From the NCBI GenBank assembly GCA_045647865.1, contig JAZRMW010000063.1:186001-250000 (forward strand): 64,000 bases of DNA, given 5' to 3'. Below are positions 34,843 to 43,906 of this stretch, one piece after another (the first letter of the stretch is position 1; each line of letters starts with the position of its first letter). Source of the DNA: Phocaeicola_A sp045647865. GTDB taxonomy: Bacteria; Bacteroidota; Bacteroidia; Bacteroidales; Bacteroidaceae. The translations under genes were made by a program, and so were the position numbers. The notes beneath the pieces are model-generated. The model did no database searches and was not told the origin of the DNA. It was given only the letters and a program-made list of their open reading frames with translations.

Positions 34843-35319
34843 ATGAGTGTAATTAACATTAAGACCAACTACCAGCGTGTCGGCTTTGCCGAAGAAATGA
34901 AGTACATCACTTCTACAGTGCGTTATTCTACCATCTCACAGGATGACCTGATTGAGTATGCGTGTGAAAACTCGGGTATCCCCAAGGCTCAGATGATCTC
35001 GGCATTCTATGCCATCATGCAGCAGGTACAACACTTCCTGATGAACGGGCACTCACTGACGCTCGGGTCACTGGGGTACTTTTTCCTCTCAGCAAATACC
35101 AAGGCTGTGGACGAAAAAAGCGAAGCGGGTGTGCATGCAGTAAAGTCTTTGAGCCTGAAGTTCCGTCAGAGCAAAAAGATGAAAGAGCTGCTCAACTCCA
35201 ATGTGGTATTGAACAATATCTCCGTATCAAAAGTCAACACGGATGCCTCTGAAGATGATGAAACAGATGAAGGAGGTACTGGCGGCTCCGGCAACGATGA
35301 TGGTAACAACCCCCTGTAA
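34843..35319 (+). CDS. HU-like DNA-binding protein with disordered acidic tail
   Basis: 158 aa. The first about 125 residues match the Bacteroidetes HU-related family (ITSTVRYSTISQDDLIEYACENSGI, MISAFYAIMQQVQHFLMNGHSLTLGSLGYFFLS, LSLKFRQSKKMKELL), a diverged HU fold. The last 30 residues are a Gly/Asp/Glu-rich low-complexity tail (DEGGTGGSGNDDGNN). Such proteins are commonly found beside amidase and smalltalk genes in Bacteroidales. The acidic tail could be a DNA mimic or partner-binding arm. It differs from the housekeeping HU at 46599. Confidence 0.85.
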   Translation: MSVINIKTNYQRVGFAEEMKYITSTVRYSTISQDDLIEYACENSGIPKAQMISAFYAIMQQVQHFLMNGHSLTLGSLGYFFLSANTKAVDEKSEAGVHAVKSLSLKFRQSKKMKELLNSNVVLNNISVSKVNTDASEDDETDEGGTGGSGNDDGNNPL

Positions 35320-35330
35320 TCTGAGCAGCG

Positions 35331-35543
35331 ATGAAAAAGAGTAGTGTGCAGACAATTACCGCCATCGTAGTGTTGGCTACCGGGGTCGCGCTTTCGTACA
35401 TAGACTATTTCAACCCTCCATCGGGTGAAATTGCAGCGTCGGTGCTCGACTACTTGAGACACACCATGTTTTTTGCCGGCTCCGTACTTGGGGTGAAGAA
35501 CTATGTGGACTACCGCATGTCTCACAAAAAGGAGGATTGCTGA
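35331..35543 (+). CDS. 70-aa two-helix membrane protein, holin-like
   Basis: A short N-terminus (MKKSSVQ), hydrophobic helix TITAIVVLATGVALSYIDYF, a polar turn (NPPSGEIAASVLDYLRH), second helix TMFFAGSVLGVKNYV and a charged tail (SHKKEDC). Small two-helix proteins next to wall-active genes are often phage holins; no holin family signature is certain. It begins 11 bases after the HU-like gene, and its stop overlaps the start of the smalltalk gene. Confidence 0.7.
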   Translation: MKKSSVQTITAIVVLATGVALSYIDYFNPPSGEIAASVLDYLRHTMFFAGSVLGVKNYVDYRMSHKKEDC

Positions 35544-35629
35544 ATGAAATCTGGAAACTGGTGATTCAGACACTGATCACCATCCTGACAGCCATCGGCA
35601 CCAGCATAGGCATGGCCAGCTGTATGTAA
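35537..35629 (+). CDS. Smalltalk family small protein
   Basis: 30 codons from a TTG start (CTG at 35540 is the alternative; no ATG is available in frame). The peptide core NEIWKLVIQTLITILTA and ending GMASCM fit the smalltalk family: an IWK motif, one hydrophobic helix and a terminal Ser-Cys. These proteins accompany HU-like and amidase genes in Bacteroidales. The start lies inside the last codons of the upstream gene, next to a strong AGGAGG (35532-35536 region), which suggests translational coupling. Function of the family is unknown. Confidence 0.7.
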   Translation: MLNEIWKLVIQTLITILTAIGTSIGMASCM

Positions 35630-35650
35630 GAAAGTGAAGAATGAAGAGTG

Positions 35651-35701
35651 AAGAGTGAAGAATCCAATAGTGTGCTCATGCACGATGGTTCTTCACTCTT
35701 T
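35651..35701 (+). terminator. Hairpin ending the small-protein cassette
   Basis: AAGAGTGAAGAATCC (35651-35665) pairs with GGTTCTTCACTCTT (35687-35700), with an inner TGTGC/GCAC. It lies 22 bases past the smalltalk stop. The T-run is short, so efficiency is uncertain. Direct GAGTGAAGA repeats precede it (35640-35660). Confidence 0.55.
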
Positions 35702-35765
35702 GAATGTTTATAAACTGGCAGACAGATTTACCTTTTGGGGGAATACGGGATTCTTCGTTTTTCCC

Positions 35766-38700
35766 TTATTTCAACAGCAGTTTGTTCACTTTACCATTTC
35801 CCTTACGAATGACAAATCCTCTTTCTGGCAAAGATTTTAGGCGCATGCCTGACAAAGTATAATATTCCTGACAGGCTGATGCCTCCTCTATGACAGGAGA
35901 AATGCCTGTCCCTTGATTGGAAAGACGAAACAAACGTACGTTATCAACCTGAAACCCTCCCAAACTACTAGTTTCACCCCGTGGACAATCAAAACCAATC
36001 GTAACAGAATTGTCTGTTTCTAAGAGGAAATCCAGCCCAAGGGTGCGCCAATTCCGAGGATTCTCGTTGTCGTTATTGTTGATGTTGACGGAACCATCTG
36101 AATTATACGGTTCGGAATAAATGGTACGCTCACTGATGACACTGCTGCCCACAGTTGCAAACAAACGTTGCCTTCCTGTAATGGCGGCATTATCTACACA
36201 CCGCATATCCGCCAACATACGGTAGCTCCCTTGCGGAAGACTGGAAATTGTCTGATACAGACGCACAGATATGTAGTCTCCACCATACCAGATATGCCAA
36301 TCATATGAACCTTCTGTCGGGTTGACATTGCGTTGGTCGCTGGTGCTTATACTACCATAATTGCCATTGGTGTCAGGAAAGTCAAGCACCCAACTCGTCG
36401 GAGCCCAAGGTATTGCATTCGTATTCCGATGCTCAAACCCATGATTGAGTATATACGTTTCTGTAACCTCCTCGCCTTCGATGTCACCTTCCTCATCATC
36501 TTCTTCTGTATCATCGTCCTCATTATCTTCTTCGGCTTCAGTCAGCGTACTGCCATCCATCGTGAACAAATAGTCGCCACTTCCAATCGTAAAGCATACG
36601 AGAGTGTCAGCATATTGGACATTGCTTACAGATGGCAACTCGCTGATGTCCGTACCTTTTTCGTAAAGTCTCAGTCCTTTCACGACAGGGAGTGTCACTT
36701 TAGCTATAGAACCTGCGGGGACATTGATCTGATAGTCTGTGGTGCTTTCCGTACGATTCCAGGCCATACGCACCTCTCCACGTGGAGATTGGACAGCGAT
36801 ATTGGCCTGTGCCATATCAGCCGGAATCCACGGAGAAATGTTCACCGAGTCATAAGCCTCGTCAGCATTGGAGATGCCACCCAACTGTGAGAAGAACCAT
36901 TCTTCAATGTGGTCCATCATACAATGGTTCTGGCTGAGCGACATGTCCCAATATTCCAACGAAGTGGTAGCCCCCTGCTTCACCCAATAGCCATAGCTGG
37001 GATAGGTCGTTTTCTTGACCATGCGATACACTACATCATTATATCCATGGGCGGCCAAAGCCATCAAGGTAGGACGAAGACCGATTTCACCGGTCTTGAT
37101 GCTGTATTTGCTGTTTTTTACAGCATCGGCCAAAGCGCGGGCAACAGCCTCAATATTCTCTTCATCGACCATGCCATAAAAGAGCGGCATACTGTAATTG
37201 GCCTGATTGCCGTACTCGTAAACCCCATCCTTGAAGAAACGCTTGTTGAAAGCCTCTTTGACCGTTTCGGCTTGTCCGAGCCATGTTTCGGCATCAGCAT
37301 CATGTCCCAGTACAGTAGCTACTTTGGCCATCACCTCAAGCAGATAATAATAGGTGCAAGTCAGGGTGAAAGAACTGCTGGTGTGATTCGTCAGACCGCT
37401 TGTCTCTTGCCCCCAGTCGGAAAGCACACTATAATCATTGCGGATGATGCCTCCATTGGCCAACGTGCCATAGTAGGTGATGAGGCGTTTCATCCGGTCG
37501 TAATAGCGGAGCATGAGACTCTTGTCTCCATACTGCTTGTAGTTGCGCCATGGAATGGTGATGGCTGCTCCTCCCCAATTGAGATCGTCATCATAAACAT
37601 TCATGAAATGGGGTACTGTGCTGGGTACATAGCCCGAAGTGCCCTGAGAGTCAAAGGCATCCATCACGACCTTACTGAGCAGTGTCTTGACATCAAAATT
37701 GCAGGAAAGAGAATAGAACATCATATTGGGGACATCCAACCACCCTAACTTTTCGCGATGGGGACAGTCGGTCACGGTGTTGTACAACTGGCTTTGGATA
37801 CCGTTGTAACAGATGCGATGAATGTCGTTCAGAAGTGTGTTGCTCGTCTCAAAATGTCCAACCGTCTTAACATCACATCTGATACGCTTGGCAACGAAAT
37901 CGCCCGGTTGTGGAGCTTTGGTAAGTCCCGATATTTCCAAATAGCGGAAACCATGGTACATAAACTCGGGTCCCCAAGTCTCCCCGTTGACATCACCTCG
38001 GAAAATATAAGTATCAAGAGTCTTATTGCTGGCTCCTGCAGGTTCATACATGTATTCAAACTTGCAGGCATCGTTTTCTTGCAATTCAGAGTCATACAGA
38101 GTAATAACCGTTCCTGCCGGTTCTTTCAATGTAAAAGAGTAAGTCCCGGCAAAGTTCTGTCCGAAATCAACAAGGTAGTTTCCTGCTTTGTTTTGTATGA
38201 CACTGACAGCCTTCCACGTCTCAACCACCCGCAGAGGTTCATATTCGCGAGCACGCATCTGCCCGATGGCCAGGTTGGCAGAAGAGACATGGGGGGAGCA
38301 GAAAACAGGTGTGACAATCTCGCATTTCTCCCATCCGCTGACATCAAAACCAGCTTTACCGATACCGCTGATTTCGAGTCGGGCATCATAATCTTCGCCT
38401 CCATACCAATTGCTTCCTGTAGTGGGAGACTTGTGAGTACGCCAGTCTGCATCCGTACAGACCTGTTCTACAGAGCCATCAGCATAGGTAATACGGAGTA
38501 TGGCACGAAGTGATGTCGTGGCTGCGTTATTGGCCAGTTCGGGCTTTACGAAACGGTCACTCATCCGGCTCATGTTGGCAATACCGCCTGCCACCTGAGC
38601 AATGAGTGTATTTTTGCCTTGTACCAGTAACGGAGTCACATCATAGGTGCTGTAAAGCACATGCTTGTCGTAAGCCGTTTCACCCGGTTCAAGTACATTC

Positions 38701-39758
38701 TCCGTCACTTTACTGCCATTCAGTTTCATGGTGAATACTCCTAACGCTGAAGCATAAAGACGGGCTGAAACGACAGACTTGCCTGAGGCAACGTCAAAAT
38801 TACGTCCGAAGTAAGGCACATTGTTGTTGTTCTGATAGCTGGGCGCTTCGGCATTCTCCACCTGATAGAACAGGGTATACTCCGATGGGGTGACACCGGT
38901 CTCTATGGTATAACAGCTGGGAAAGTTGGCCACCTTGCTTGCATCGCCTAAGGCCGGGTCGTCCTGACGAGGGTAAAGGACAATGCGCGAAATCTCCCGG
39001 ACACTGCCCAAATCGGCCACGATGTCTGTCGAAGTACAATTCTGTGTAGTGGTGAATCCATTGGAGTTTCCACCGGAAATGACACCGTCGTTGATGTAGT
39101 TGATGCTCCAACCGTAAGAATCCAGTTCCCACGCATTCGTAGCGGAGAATTTGGCCTTCGGGGCTATGTTCTCTCCTTCCTCATTATAAATCTCTATTTC
39201 GGCAATCTGGACAAATCCGTAGTTGGGGTCACTGGCCGCATGAGGACCGCTGGCAGTGACGTTTATCCGGACATATTGCGACTTGACATTTCCGGCTTCA
39301 GGCAGAATCTCCACGACGGCTTTGTAGGGAGAGGTCTTCATCGCAATCCAATCTGCACCTTCCCACTCGGCCTGTTCCAAAAGACCTGTTTCAAAAGAAC
39401 TTGTCGCCGTCTCTGATGCGTCACCGTGCTGATTATACACGACCAATGCCCAATCATACTTGGTCATGCTTTGAAGTGCCCCGCCTTCATAAGGAACATC
39501 GGTCTGTATGCGGCTTTCCACCTTGCCACTGTTCCACACGACTTCACCATCAGGCCCAGTGACAGTGATTTCGTATGCACCCTGTATCACACTACGCTCA
39601 TCAGACGTAAACTTCCAACTGAACGTAGGATTGCTTTCAATCCCCATCGGAGTATCCAAGCCCAAAGTTCGCAATTCCGTAACTTCATGAGCAGCAAACA
39701 GCGGATTGACCAACGCTGCCGCCATACATAAGAATAAAACTTGTTTTTTTGATTTCAT
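35766..39758 (-). CDS. GH78 alpha-L-rhamnosidase with inserted discoidin-like domain
   Basis: 1330 aa from the ATG at 39758 (MKSKKQVLFLCMAAAL, a signal peptide); an upstream in-frame ATG would put 25 odd residues ahead of it. GH78 architecture: Fn3-like N-terminus (RTLGLDTPMGIESNPTFSWKF), beta-sandwich domains, (alpha/alpha)6 barrel with DCPHREKLGW, HGFRYLEISGL and GYWVKQGATTSLEYWDMS. An F5/8-type-C-like insert (NAWELDSYGWSINYINDG ... IVADLGSVREISRIVLYP) sits near 210-300. An acidic Asp/Glu linker (about 1080-1110), a carbohydrate-binding domain and a sorting-like tail follow. It removes terminal rhamnose from rhamnogalacturonan or arabinogalactan. Divergent from the regulator at 39948, 189 bases away. 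Confidence 0.92.
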   Translation of the reverse strand: MKSKKQVLFLCMAAALVNPLFAAHEVTELRTLGLDTPMGIESNPTFSWKFTSDERSVIQGAYEITVTGPDGEVVWNSGKVESRIQTDVPYEGGALQSMTKYDWALVVYNQHGDASETATSSFETGLLEQAEWEGADWIAMKTSPYKAVVEILPEAGNVKSQYVRINVTASGPHAASDPNYGFVQIAEIEIYNEEGENIAPKAKFSATNAWELDSYGWSINYINDGVISGGNSNGFTTTQNCTSTDIVADLGSVREISRIVLYPRQDDPALGDASKVANFPSCYTIETGVTPSEYTLFYQVENAEAPSYQNNNNVPYFGRNFDVASGKSVVSARLYASALGVFTMKLNGSKVTENVLEPGETAYDKHVLYSTYDVTPLLVQGKNTLIAQVAGGIANMSRMSDRFVKPELANNAATTSLRAILRITYADGSVEQVCTDADWRTHKSPTTGSNWYGGEDYDARLEISGIGKAGFDVSGWEKCEIVTPVFCSPHVSSANLAIGQMRAREYEPLRVVETWKAVSVIQNKAGNYLVDFGQNFAGTYSFTLKEPAGTVITLYDSELQENDACKFEYMYEPAGASNKTLDTYIFRGDVNGETWGPEFMYHGFRYLEISGLTKAPQPGDFVAKRIRCDVKTVGHFETSNTLLNDIHRICYNGIQSQLYNTVTDCPHREKLGWLDVPNMMFYSLSCNFDVKTLLSKVVMDAFDSQGTSGYVPSTVPHFMNVYDDDLNWGGAAITIPWRNYKQYGDKSLMLRYYDRMKRLITYYGTLANGGIIRNDYSVLSDWGQETSGLTNHTSSSFTLTCTYYYLLEVMAKVATVLGHDADAETWLGQAETVKEAFNKRFFKDGVYEYGNQANYSMPLFYGMVDEENIEAVARALADAVKNSKYSIKTGEIGLRPTLMALAAHGYNDVVYRMVKKTTYPSYGYWVKQGATTSLEYWDMSLSQNHCMMDHIEEWFFSQLGGISNADEAYDSVNISPWIPADMAQANIAVQSPRGEVRMAWNRTESTTDYQINVPAGSIAKVTLPVVKGLRLYEKGTDISELPSVSNVQYADTLVCFTIGSGDYLFTMDGSTLTEAEEDNEDDDTEEDDEEGDIEGEEVTETYILNHGFEHRNTNAIPWAPTSWVLDFPDTNGNYGSISTSDQRNVNPTEGSYDWHIWYGGDYISVRLYQTISSLPQGSYRMLADMRCVDNAAITGRQRLFATVGSSVISERTIYSEPYNSDGSVNINNNDNENPRNWRTLGLDFLLETDNSVTIGFDCPRGETSSLGGFQVDNVRLFRLSNQGTGISPVIEEASACQEYYTLSGMRLKSLPERGFVIRKGNGKVNKLLLK

Positions 39759-39935
39759 ACTATTAAAATTAATGTGATTACTGTTTTGAACAAAAATTAT
39801 TATTATGGCACAAAGGAACACCAATTGGCACATTCAGTCCGCCTTTATCCGTTCAATTATGTACAAAATAAGTTCTTTTGCTGATTTTGAGCTGATTTGT
39901 CACCTGCCATAGAACTGAAATCAGACAAAAACAGC

Positions 39936-39943
39936 TATATTTG
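39936..39943 (+). promoter_or_regulatory. -7 box immediately before the hybrid regulator start
   Basis: TATATTTG ends 4 bases before the ATG at 39948, so the transcript would begin at or within a few bases of the start codon. No good -33 TTTG is seen. Confidence 0.45.
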
Positions 39944-39947
39944 CGGC

Positions 39948-42881
39948 ATGTATTCAAAAACGACACTACTCATTGCCTTGTTCTTCGTCGGCTTGTCGGA
40001 GGTTGCAAATGCCTATTCCGACTGGAGGCACATCGAAGGACTTCCTTGCGAAGAAGCATCGTCCATCATCCAAGACAATGACGGATATATCTGGATAGGA
40101 ACCAGACTGGGACTAATCAGATACGACGGCTACAACAAAAAAGTGTACCGCAACAATCTGGCTCATCCGCACGCTTTCAGTTCGTCTGACATCCAATGCA
40201 TCGACACGGGAAAAGACGGACGCATATTCACCGGGACATTCTTCGGACTCAACATTCTGAATCCTGTCACCCAAGATGTCAGTATAAACCATTTTGAGGG
40301 TGACGATTATGTAAAATCCATCTTATCGGACAACAGCGAACGGCTCTGGATTGGCACCGGCAATGGCTTGTACATGCAGACAAAAAAAGCAGGGATCGTG
40401 CTCTTCAATCAGATTCCGCACGATTTGATACTGGACATCCGGGAAGACTCACGGGGAGACCTTCTTGTTGTATCACAAAACCACGGAATTTACCGCATTG
40501 ACGGGAAGATGAACTGTACGCATATACCAGGCACCGAAGATATACATCCGCGTGCGGTATCCGCAGACCCTGACGGCATTATATGGATTGGAACCGAGCG
40601 CAACAGCTTGTATTCCATAAAAGATGGGCACCTGTGCCATCATGCAGGATACGAAGATTTCACAATCAACGACATACAACGCTCCAGTGACGGACTCCTT
40701 CTGGCTACAGACAATGGAATCTGCCCTTTCCCACATGCCCCCAACAACCATATCCTGAAAGGAAAAAATGTACAAAGCCTCTGCAAGGACAGAGAAGGCA
40801 ACATCTGGGCTGCGACCAATGCACAAGGGGTGTTTTTTCACCAAAACCGCAAGATACAATTCAAGACAGATAAGCACTCTTTCACGCAACAGACAACACC
40901 TATCATCTCGCAGTTTGATGTCCGACAACTGAAAGACACACTACTATGGAGCACCATTCCATATATCAACGCCATTCATGAAAACGAAGAAGGATACACT
41001 TACATAGGGACATGGAACGACGGGCTGCACATCATTAAAGACGGTAAAATAATCCGCCACCTGACACAAGAGAATACCGGGTGGCTGAAGAACAATTCCA
41101 TATACACCTTCGGGACCTTAGATAAAAAACATGTGCTAATAGCGACATGGCAAGGCCTGTACCTGATGACAGACAACAGAGAGGGGGCATTCATCCACCA
41201 CATAGATTCCTGCAACATCAGCACCATGCACATTCTGTCAACCTACATCGTTAATGAAGAAGACATCTGGTTGGGGCTGATTGGTGGTATCGCACATATC
41301 GAAGGCAATCTACTAGAACCGGACAAAGCCAAAATAACCATATACACCCATGTCAATAAAAGAGGAATAACAGCTCACGATAATGCAGGAGAACTGACAA
41401 GCAGACACGATGACGAAGGAGAATATCAACTTGGAGGCATCTTCAGGGTACTCAACGATGAAGAGGGACGAATATGGGCCTGTACGAGTGAGCCGGGACT
41501 GTTGCTTTATGACTCAATCACAGACTGTTTTCGTTGTACCAGTGAACAAATGGGAATCTTAGGAGAAAATGTCCACAGCATGGATTATGACAAGTATGGA
41601 AATTTCTGGATGACCACGAACTACGGCATCCTGCAAATGCATGTAAACAAATATGGCACAGTTACGAATCAACATCTCTATACACAACACGACGGATTAC
41701 CAACTGGGTATTATGGCAGCACCATGAGCACACGTCTGCAAGATGGTTCATTGTGTTTCCTGAACAAAGAGCATACAATCACACTCGCGCCTAAAAATCT
41801 TTTTGAAACGCCAAAGAACAACACAGCCTTCATTTCAGACATACTAGTCAATAATAAACCTATCTCGGAATGTCGTTCCAATGATGATTTGTCAGATGGG
41901 CACATATACCTCGCACATAACCAGAACAATATACTCATACGTTTCACTACATTCCTATTCGGAAATGAGAAGTCCATCCGATACAGCTACAAACTAGAGG
42001 GCGTGGATGACAATCTACAACTAACAGACATGGGCACAAACAGCATCATTTACAATCAATTGCCTCCTGGAAAATACATTCTACACTATTCTACTGCAAA
42101 GACACAAAACACGTACGAAAAAGACATTGACAAGACTTTCACAATAGAGATTCTACAACCAATTTGGTGGCAATGGTGGGCTAAAGTCCTATATGTCATA
42201 TTACTGCTACTCATTATATACGTCATATCACACAACGCCATTGACAAAAGTCGGAAAAAACGTCAATTAGAACTCTTGACAATAGAAAAAGCACAACAAG
42301 AGGAATTTTACAGAAGACGAATGAACTTCTATGTTAAAGCATTACACGAATTTATGACACCACTGACCTTGATGAGCGAAATGGTACATAACCTTCATAA
42401 TAAAGTACGACCTTCGTTACAATCAACACTTTTCATGTTGACAAACCAAACCGACCGACTCATTGAAGTGCTGAATACGATTATCGACACCAAAGAGGAA
42501 ATGTCTGCGCATGAGATTTTGCAAAAAGCGAAAGAAATGACGCAAGTGGACAGAGATTTCCTGTACCGATGTACAGAGTCAGTAAACAAGCATCTTGCAG
42601 ATGTGGAGTATTCACACCAAATCATGATGCAAGAAGTGGGAGCCTCACACGCAACTCTTTACAGAAAACTGAAAGCGATGACCGGCATGGATGCAACCAC
42701 ATACATCCGCAGTATCCGCATGAGAGCGGCTTGCCAGATTCTGGCCAACGAACCTAATATACGCATCAATGAACTGGCTGAACGTGTAGGATACAGTAAT
42801 CCACGATATTTCTCAACATGCTTCAAAAAGGAATTCGGTGTAACACCACGAGAATATAATAACGAACAACCTGCAAAATAA
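39948..42881 (+). CDS. Membrane-spanning one-component regulator derived from a hybrid two-component system
   Basis: 977 aa. Signal peptide (MYSKTTLLIALFFVG), then about 620 residues of two-component-type beta-propeller repeats (DGYIWIGTRLGLIRYDG, ERLWIGTGNGLY, GRIWACTSEPGLL), a Y_Y_Y domain (IRYSYKLEGVDD, about 680), a membrane helix (about 743-763), and a HisKA-like hairpin with His800 in ALHEFMTPLTLM. After about 20 residues an AraC-type DNA-binding domain follows (870-977; SHATLYRKLKAMTGM, INELAERVGYSNPRYFSTCFKKEFGVTP). HATPase_c and receiver domains are absent. It probably senses a glycan in the periplasm and controls the divergent GH78 gene. The ATG at 39897 is rejected because the -7 box lies downstream of it. 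Confidence 0.88.
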   Translation: MYSKTTLLIALFFVGLSEVANAYSDWRHIEGLPCEEASSIIQDNDGYIWIGTRLGLIRYDGYNKKVYRNNLAHPHAFSSSDIQCIDTGKDGRIFTGTFFGLNILNPVTQDVSINHFEGDDYVKSILSDNSERLWIGTGNGLYMQTKKAGIVLFNQIPHDLILDIREDSRGDLLVVSQNHGIYRIDGKMNCTHIPGTEDIHPRAVSADPDGIIWIGTERNSLYSIKDGHLCHHAGYEDFTINDIQRSSDGLLLATDNGICPFPHAPNNHILKGKNVQSLCKDREGNIWAATNAQGVFFHQNRKIQFKTDKHSFTQQTTPIISQFDVRQLKDTLLWSTIPYINAIHENEEGYTYIGTWNDGLHIIKDGKIIRHLTQENTGWLKNNSIYTFGTLDKKHVLIATWQGLYLMTDNREGAFIHHIDSCNISTMHILSTYIVNEEDIWLGLIGGIAHIEGNLLEPDKAKITIYTHVNKRGITAHDNAGELTSRHDDEGEYQLGGIFRVLNDEEGRIWACTSEPGLLLYDSITDCFRCTSEQMGILGENVHSMDYDKYGNFWMTTNYGILQMHVNKYGTVTNQHLYTQHDGLPTGYYGSTMSTRLQDGSLCFLNKEHTITLAPKNLFETPKNNTAFISDILVNNKPISECRSNDDLSDGHIYLAHNQNNILIRFTTFLFGNEKSIRYSYKLEGVDDNLQLTDMGTNSIIYNQLPPGKYILHYSTAKTQNTYEKDIDKTFTIEILQPIWWQWWAKVLYVILLLLIIYVISHNAIDKSRKKRQLELLTIEKAQQEEFYRRRMNFYVKALHEFMTPLTLMSEMVHNLHNKVRPSLQSTLFMLTNQTDRLIEVLNTIIDTKEEMSAHEILQKAKEMTQVDRDFLYRCTESVNKHLADVEYSHQIMMQEVGASHATLYRKLKAMTGMDATTYIRSIRMRAACQILANEPNIRINELAERVGYSNPRYFSTCFKKEFGVTPREYNNEQPAK

Positions 42882-42947
42882 TCCATTAGAAACGGCCAAA
42901 ATCTGCAAAATAGTCCATTAGAAGCAATACAAATCAAGAAATCCCCC

Positions 42948-43790
42948 CTACACCTCTTCCTCCAGTTCGGCTCCGCAATGCTTGCAGTAGCGGGCATTCT
43001 CTTCGTGACCCATGCGCTGGCAGTTGGGACAGCTGCGGTGGTCGAGGCGGCGTGACTCCTTGATCATGCTGGCACTGACAATACCTGTGGGGACAGCCAG
43101 GATGGTGTATCCAAGGAGCATGACAAGGGCTGAGAGAAAACGTCCTATGGCTGTGACGGGAGTGATGTCGCCATAGCCCACGGTGGTCATGGTGACTATA
43201 GCCCAATAGATACTGGTAGGAATGTCCACAAACTGAGTGTCTGGCTGTCCGCTCTCGACCATAAACATCAGAGTACCAAGGCTGATGACAAGGATGACGA
43301 CAAAGAGGAAATAGACCAGTATCTTGTTAGCACTCTGCCGCAAGGAGCGCAGAAGAATATTTCCCTCGGCCAAAAAATTGAAAAGTTTGAAGATACGGAA
43401 CACCCTGATAAGGCGGAACGAACGCAGCACAATGGCAAAACGTGCATTGCTGAAGAAGAAGCCCAAGTACATCGGCAGGATACTCAGCAAATCGATAATA
43501 CCGAAGAAACTGCGGGCATATGCTTTCGGAGCAGGCGAACAGTAGAGGCGGGTGAGATACTCCAAGGTGAAGAAGACGGTGAAGACATACTCTAACACCA
43601 CCAACACCGTCCGCAGCCAGGAAATAGTGACCAAACTGTCGAAGATGGTAATGAGAATACTGAGGGCTATGCAGACGATGAGCACAATGTCAAAGGTCTT
43701 TCCCCAGAAGGTATCACTCTCAAAAATAATGTCGTAGAGTTTCTTTTTCAGTGCTTCGTTATGCATGAAGCGTTGCCAGCGGGTAATCAT
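42948..43790 (-). CDS. Voltage-gated-type potassium channel with C-terminal zinc ribbon
   Basis: 280 aa, six membrane helices. S4-like segment RFAIVLRSFRLIRVFRIFK (117-135) has a basic residue at nearly every third position. Pore and selectivity filter TTVGYGD (202-208). A cytoplasmic tail ends in a zinc-ribbon-like knuckle, CPNCQRMGHEENARYCKHC (about 254-272). The predicted role is K+ flux across the inner membrane. The zinc ribbon is unusual for a bacterial Kv-type channel and may be an assembly or regulatory element. Monocistronic, convergent with the regulator at 39948. Confidence 0.9.
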   Translation of the reverse strand: MITRWQRFMHNEALKKKLYDIIFESDTFWGKTFDIVLIVCIALSILITIFDSLVTISWLRTVLVVLEYVFTVFFTLEYLTRLYCSPAPKAYARSFFGIIDLLSILPMYLGFFFSNARFAIVLRSFRLIRVFRIFKLFNFLAEGNILLRSLRQSANKILVYFLFVVILVISLGTLMFMVESGQPDTQFVDIPTSIYWAIVTMTTVGYGDITPVTAIGRFLSALVMLLGYTILAVPTGIVSASMIKESRRLDHRSCPNCQRMGHEENARYCKHCGAELEEEV

Positions 43791-43802
43791 AGATGCGATG
43801 TT

Positions 43803-43868
43803 TAAGGTTCAAGGGACAAAGTTCAAGGTTTAAAGTTTAAAATTCAAAACTCAAAGTTCAAAGTTTAA
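43803..43868. repeat. Low-complexity TTCAAR/TTTAAA repeat
   Basis: Degenerate 7-9-base units (GTTCAAGG, GTTTAAAG, ATTCAAAA, GTTCAAAG) fill the gap between the channel and RNase H genes. They show no stable hairpin and no reading frame. Confidence 0.6.
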
Positions 43869-43906
43869 GGATAGCACGCGGATGACCGCAGACTAACCCG
43901 GCAAGA

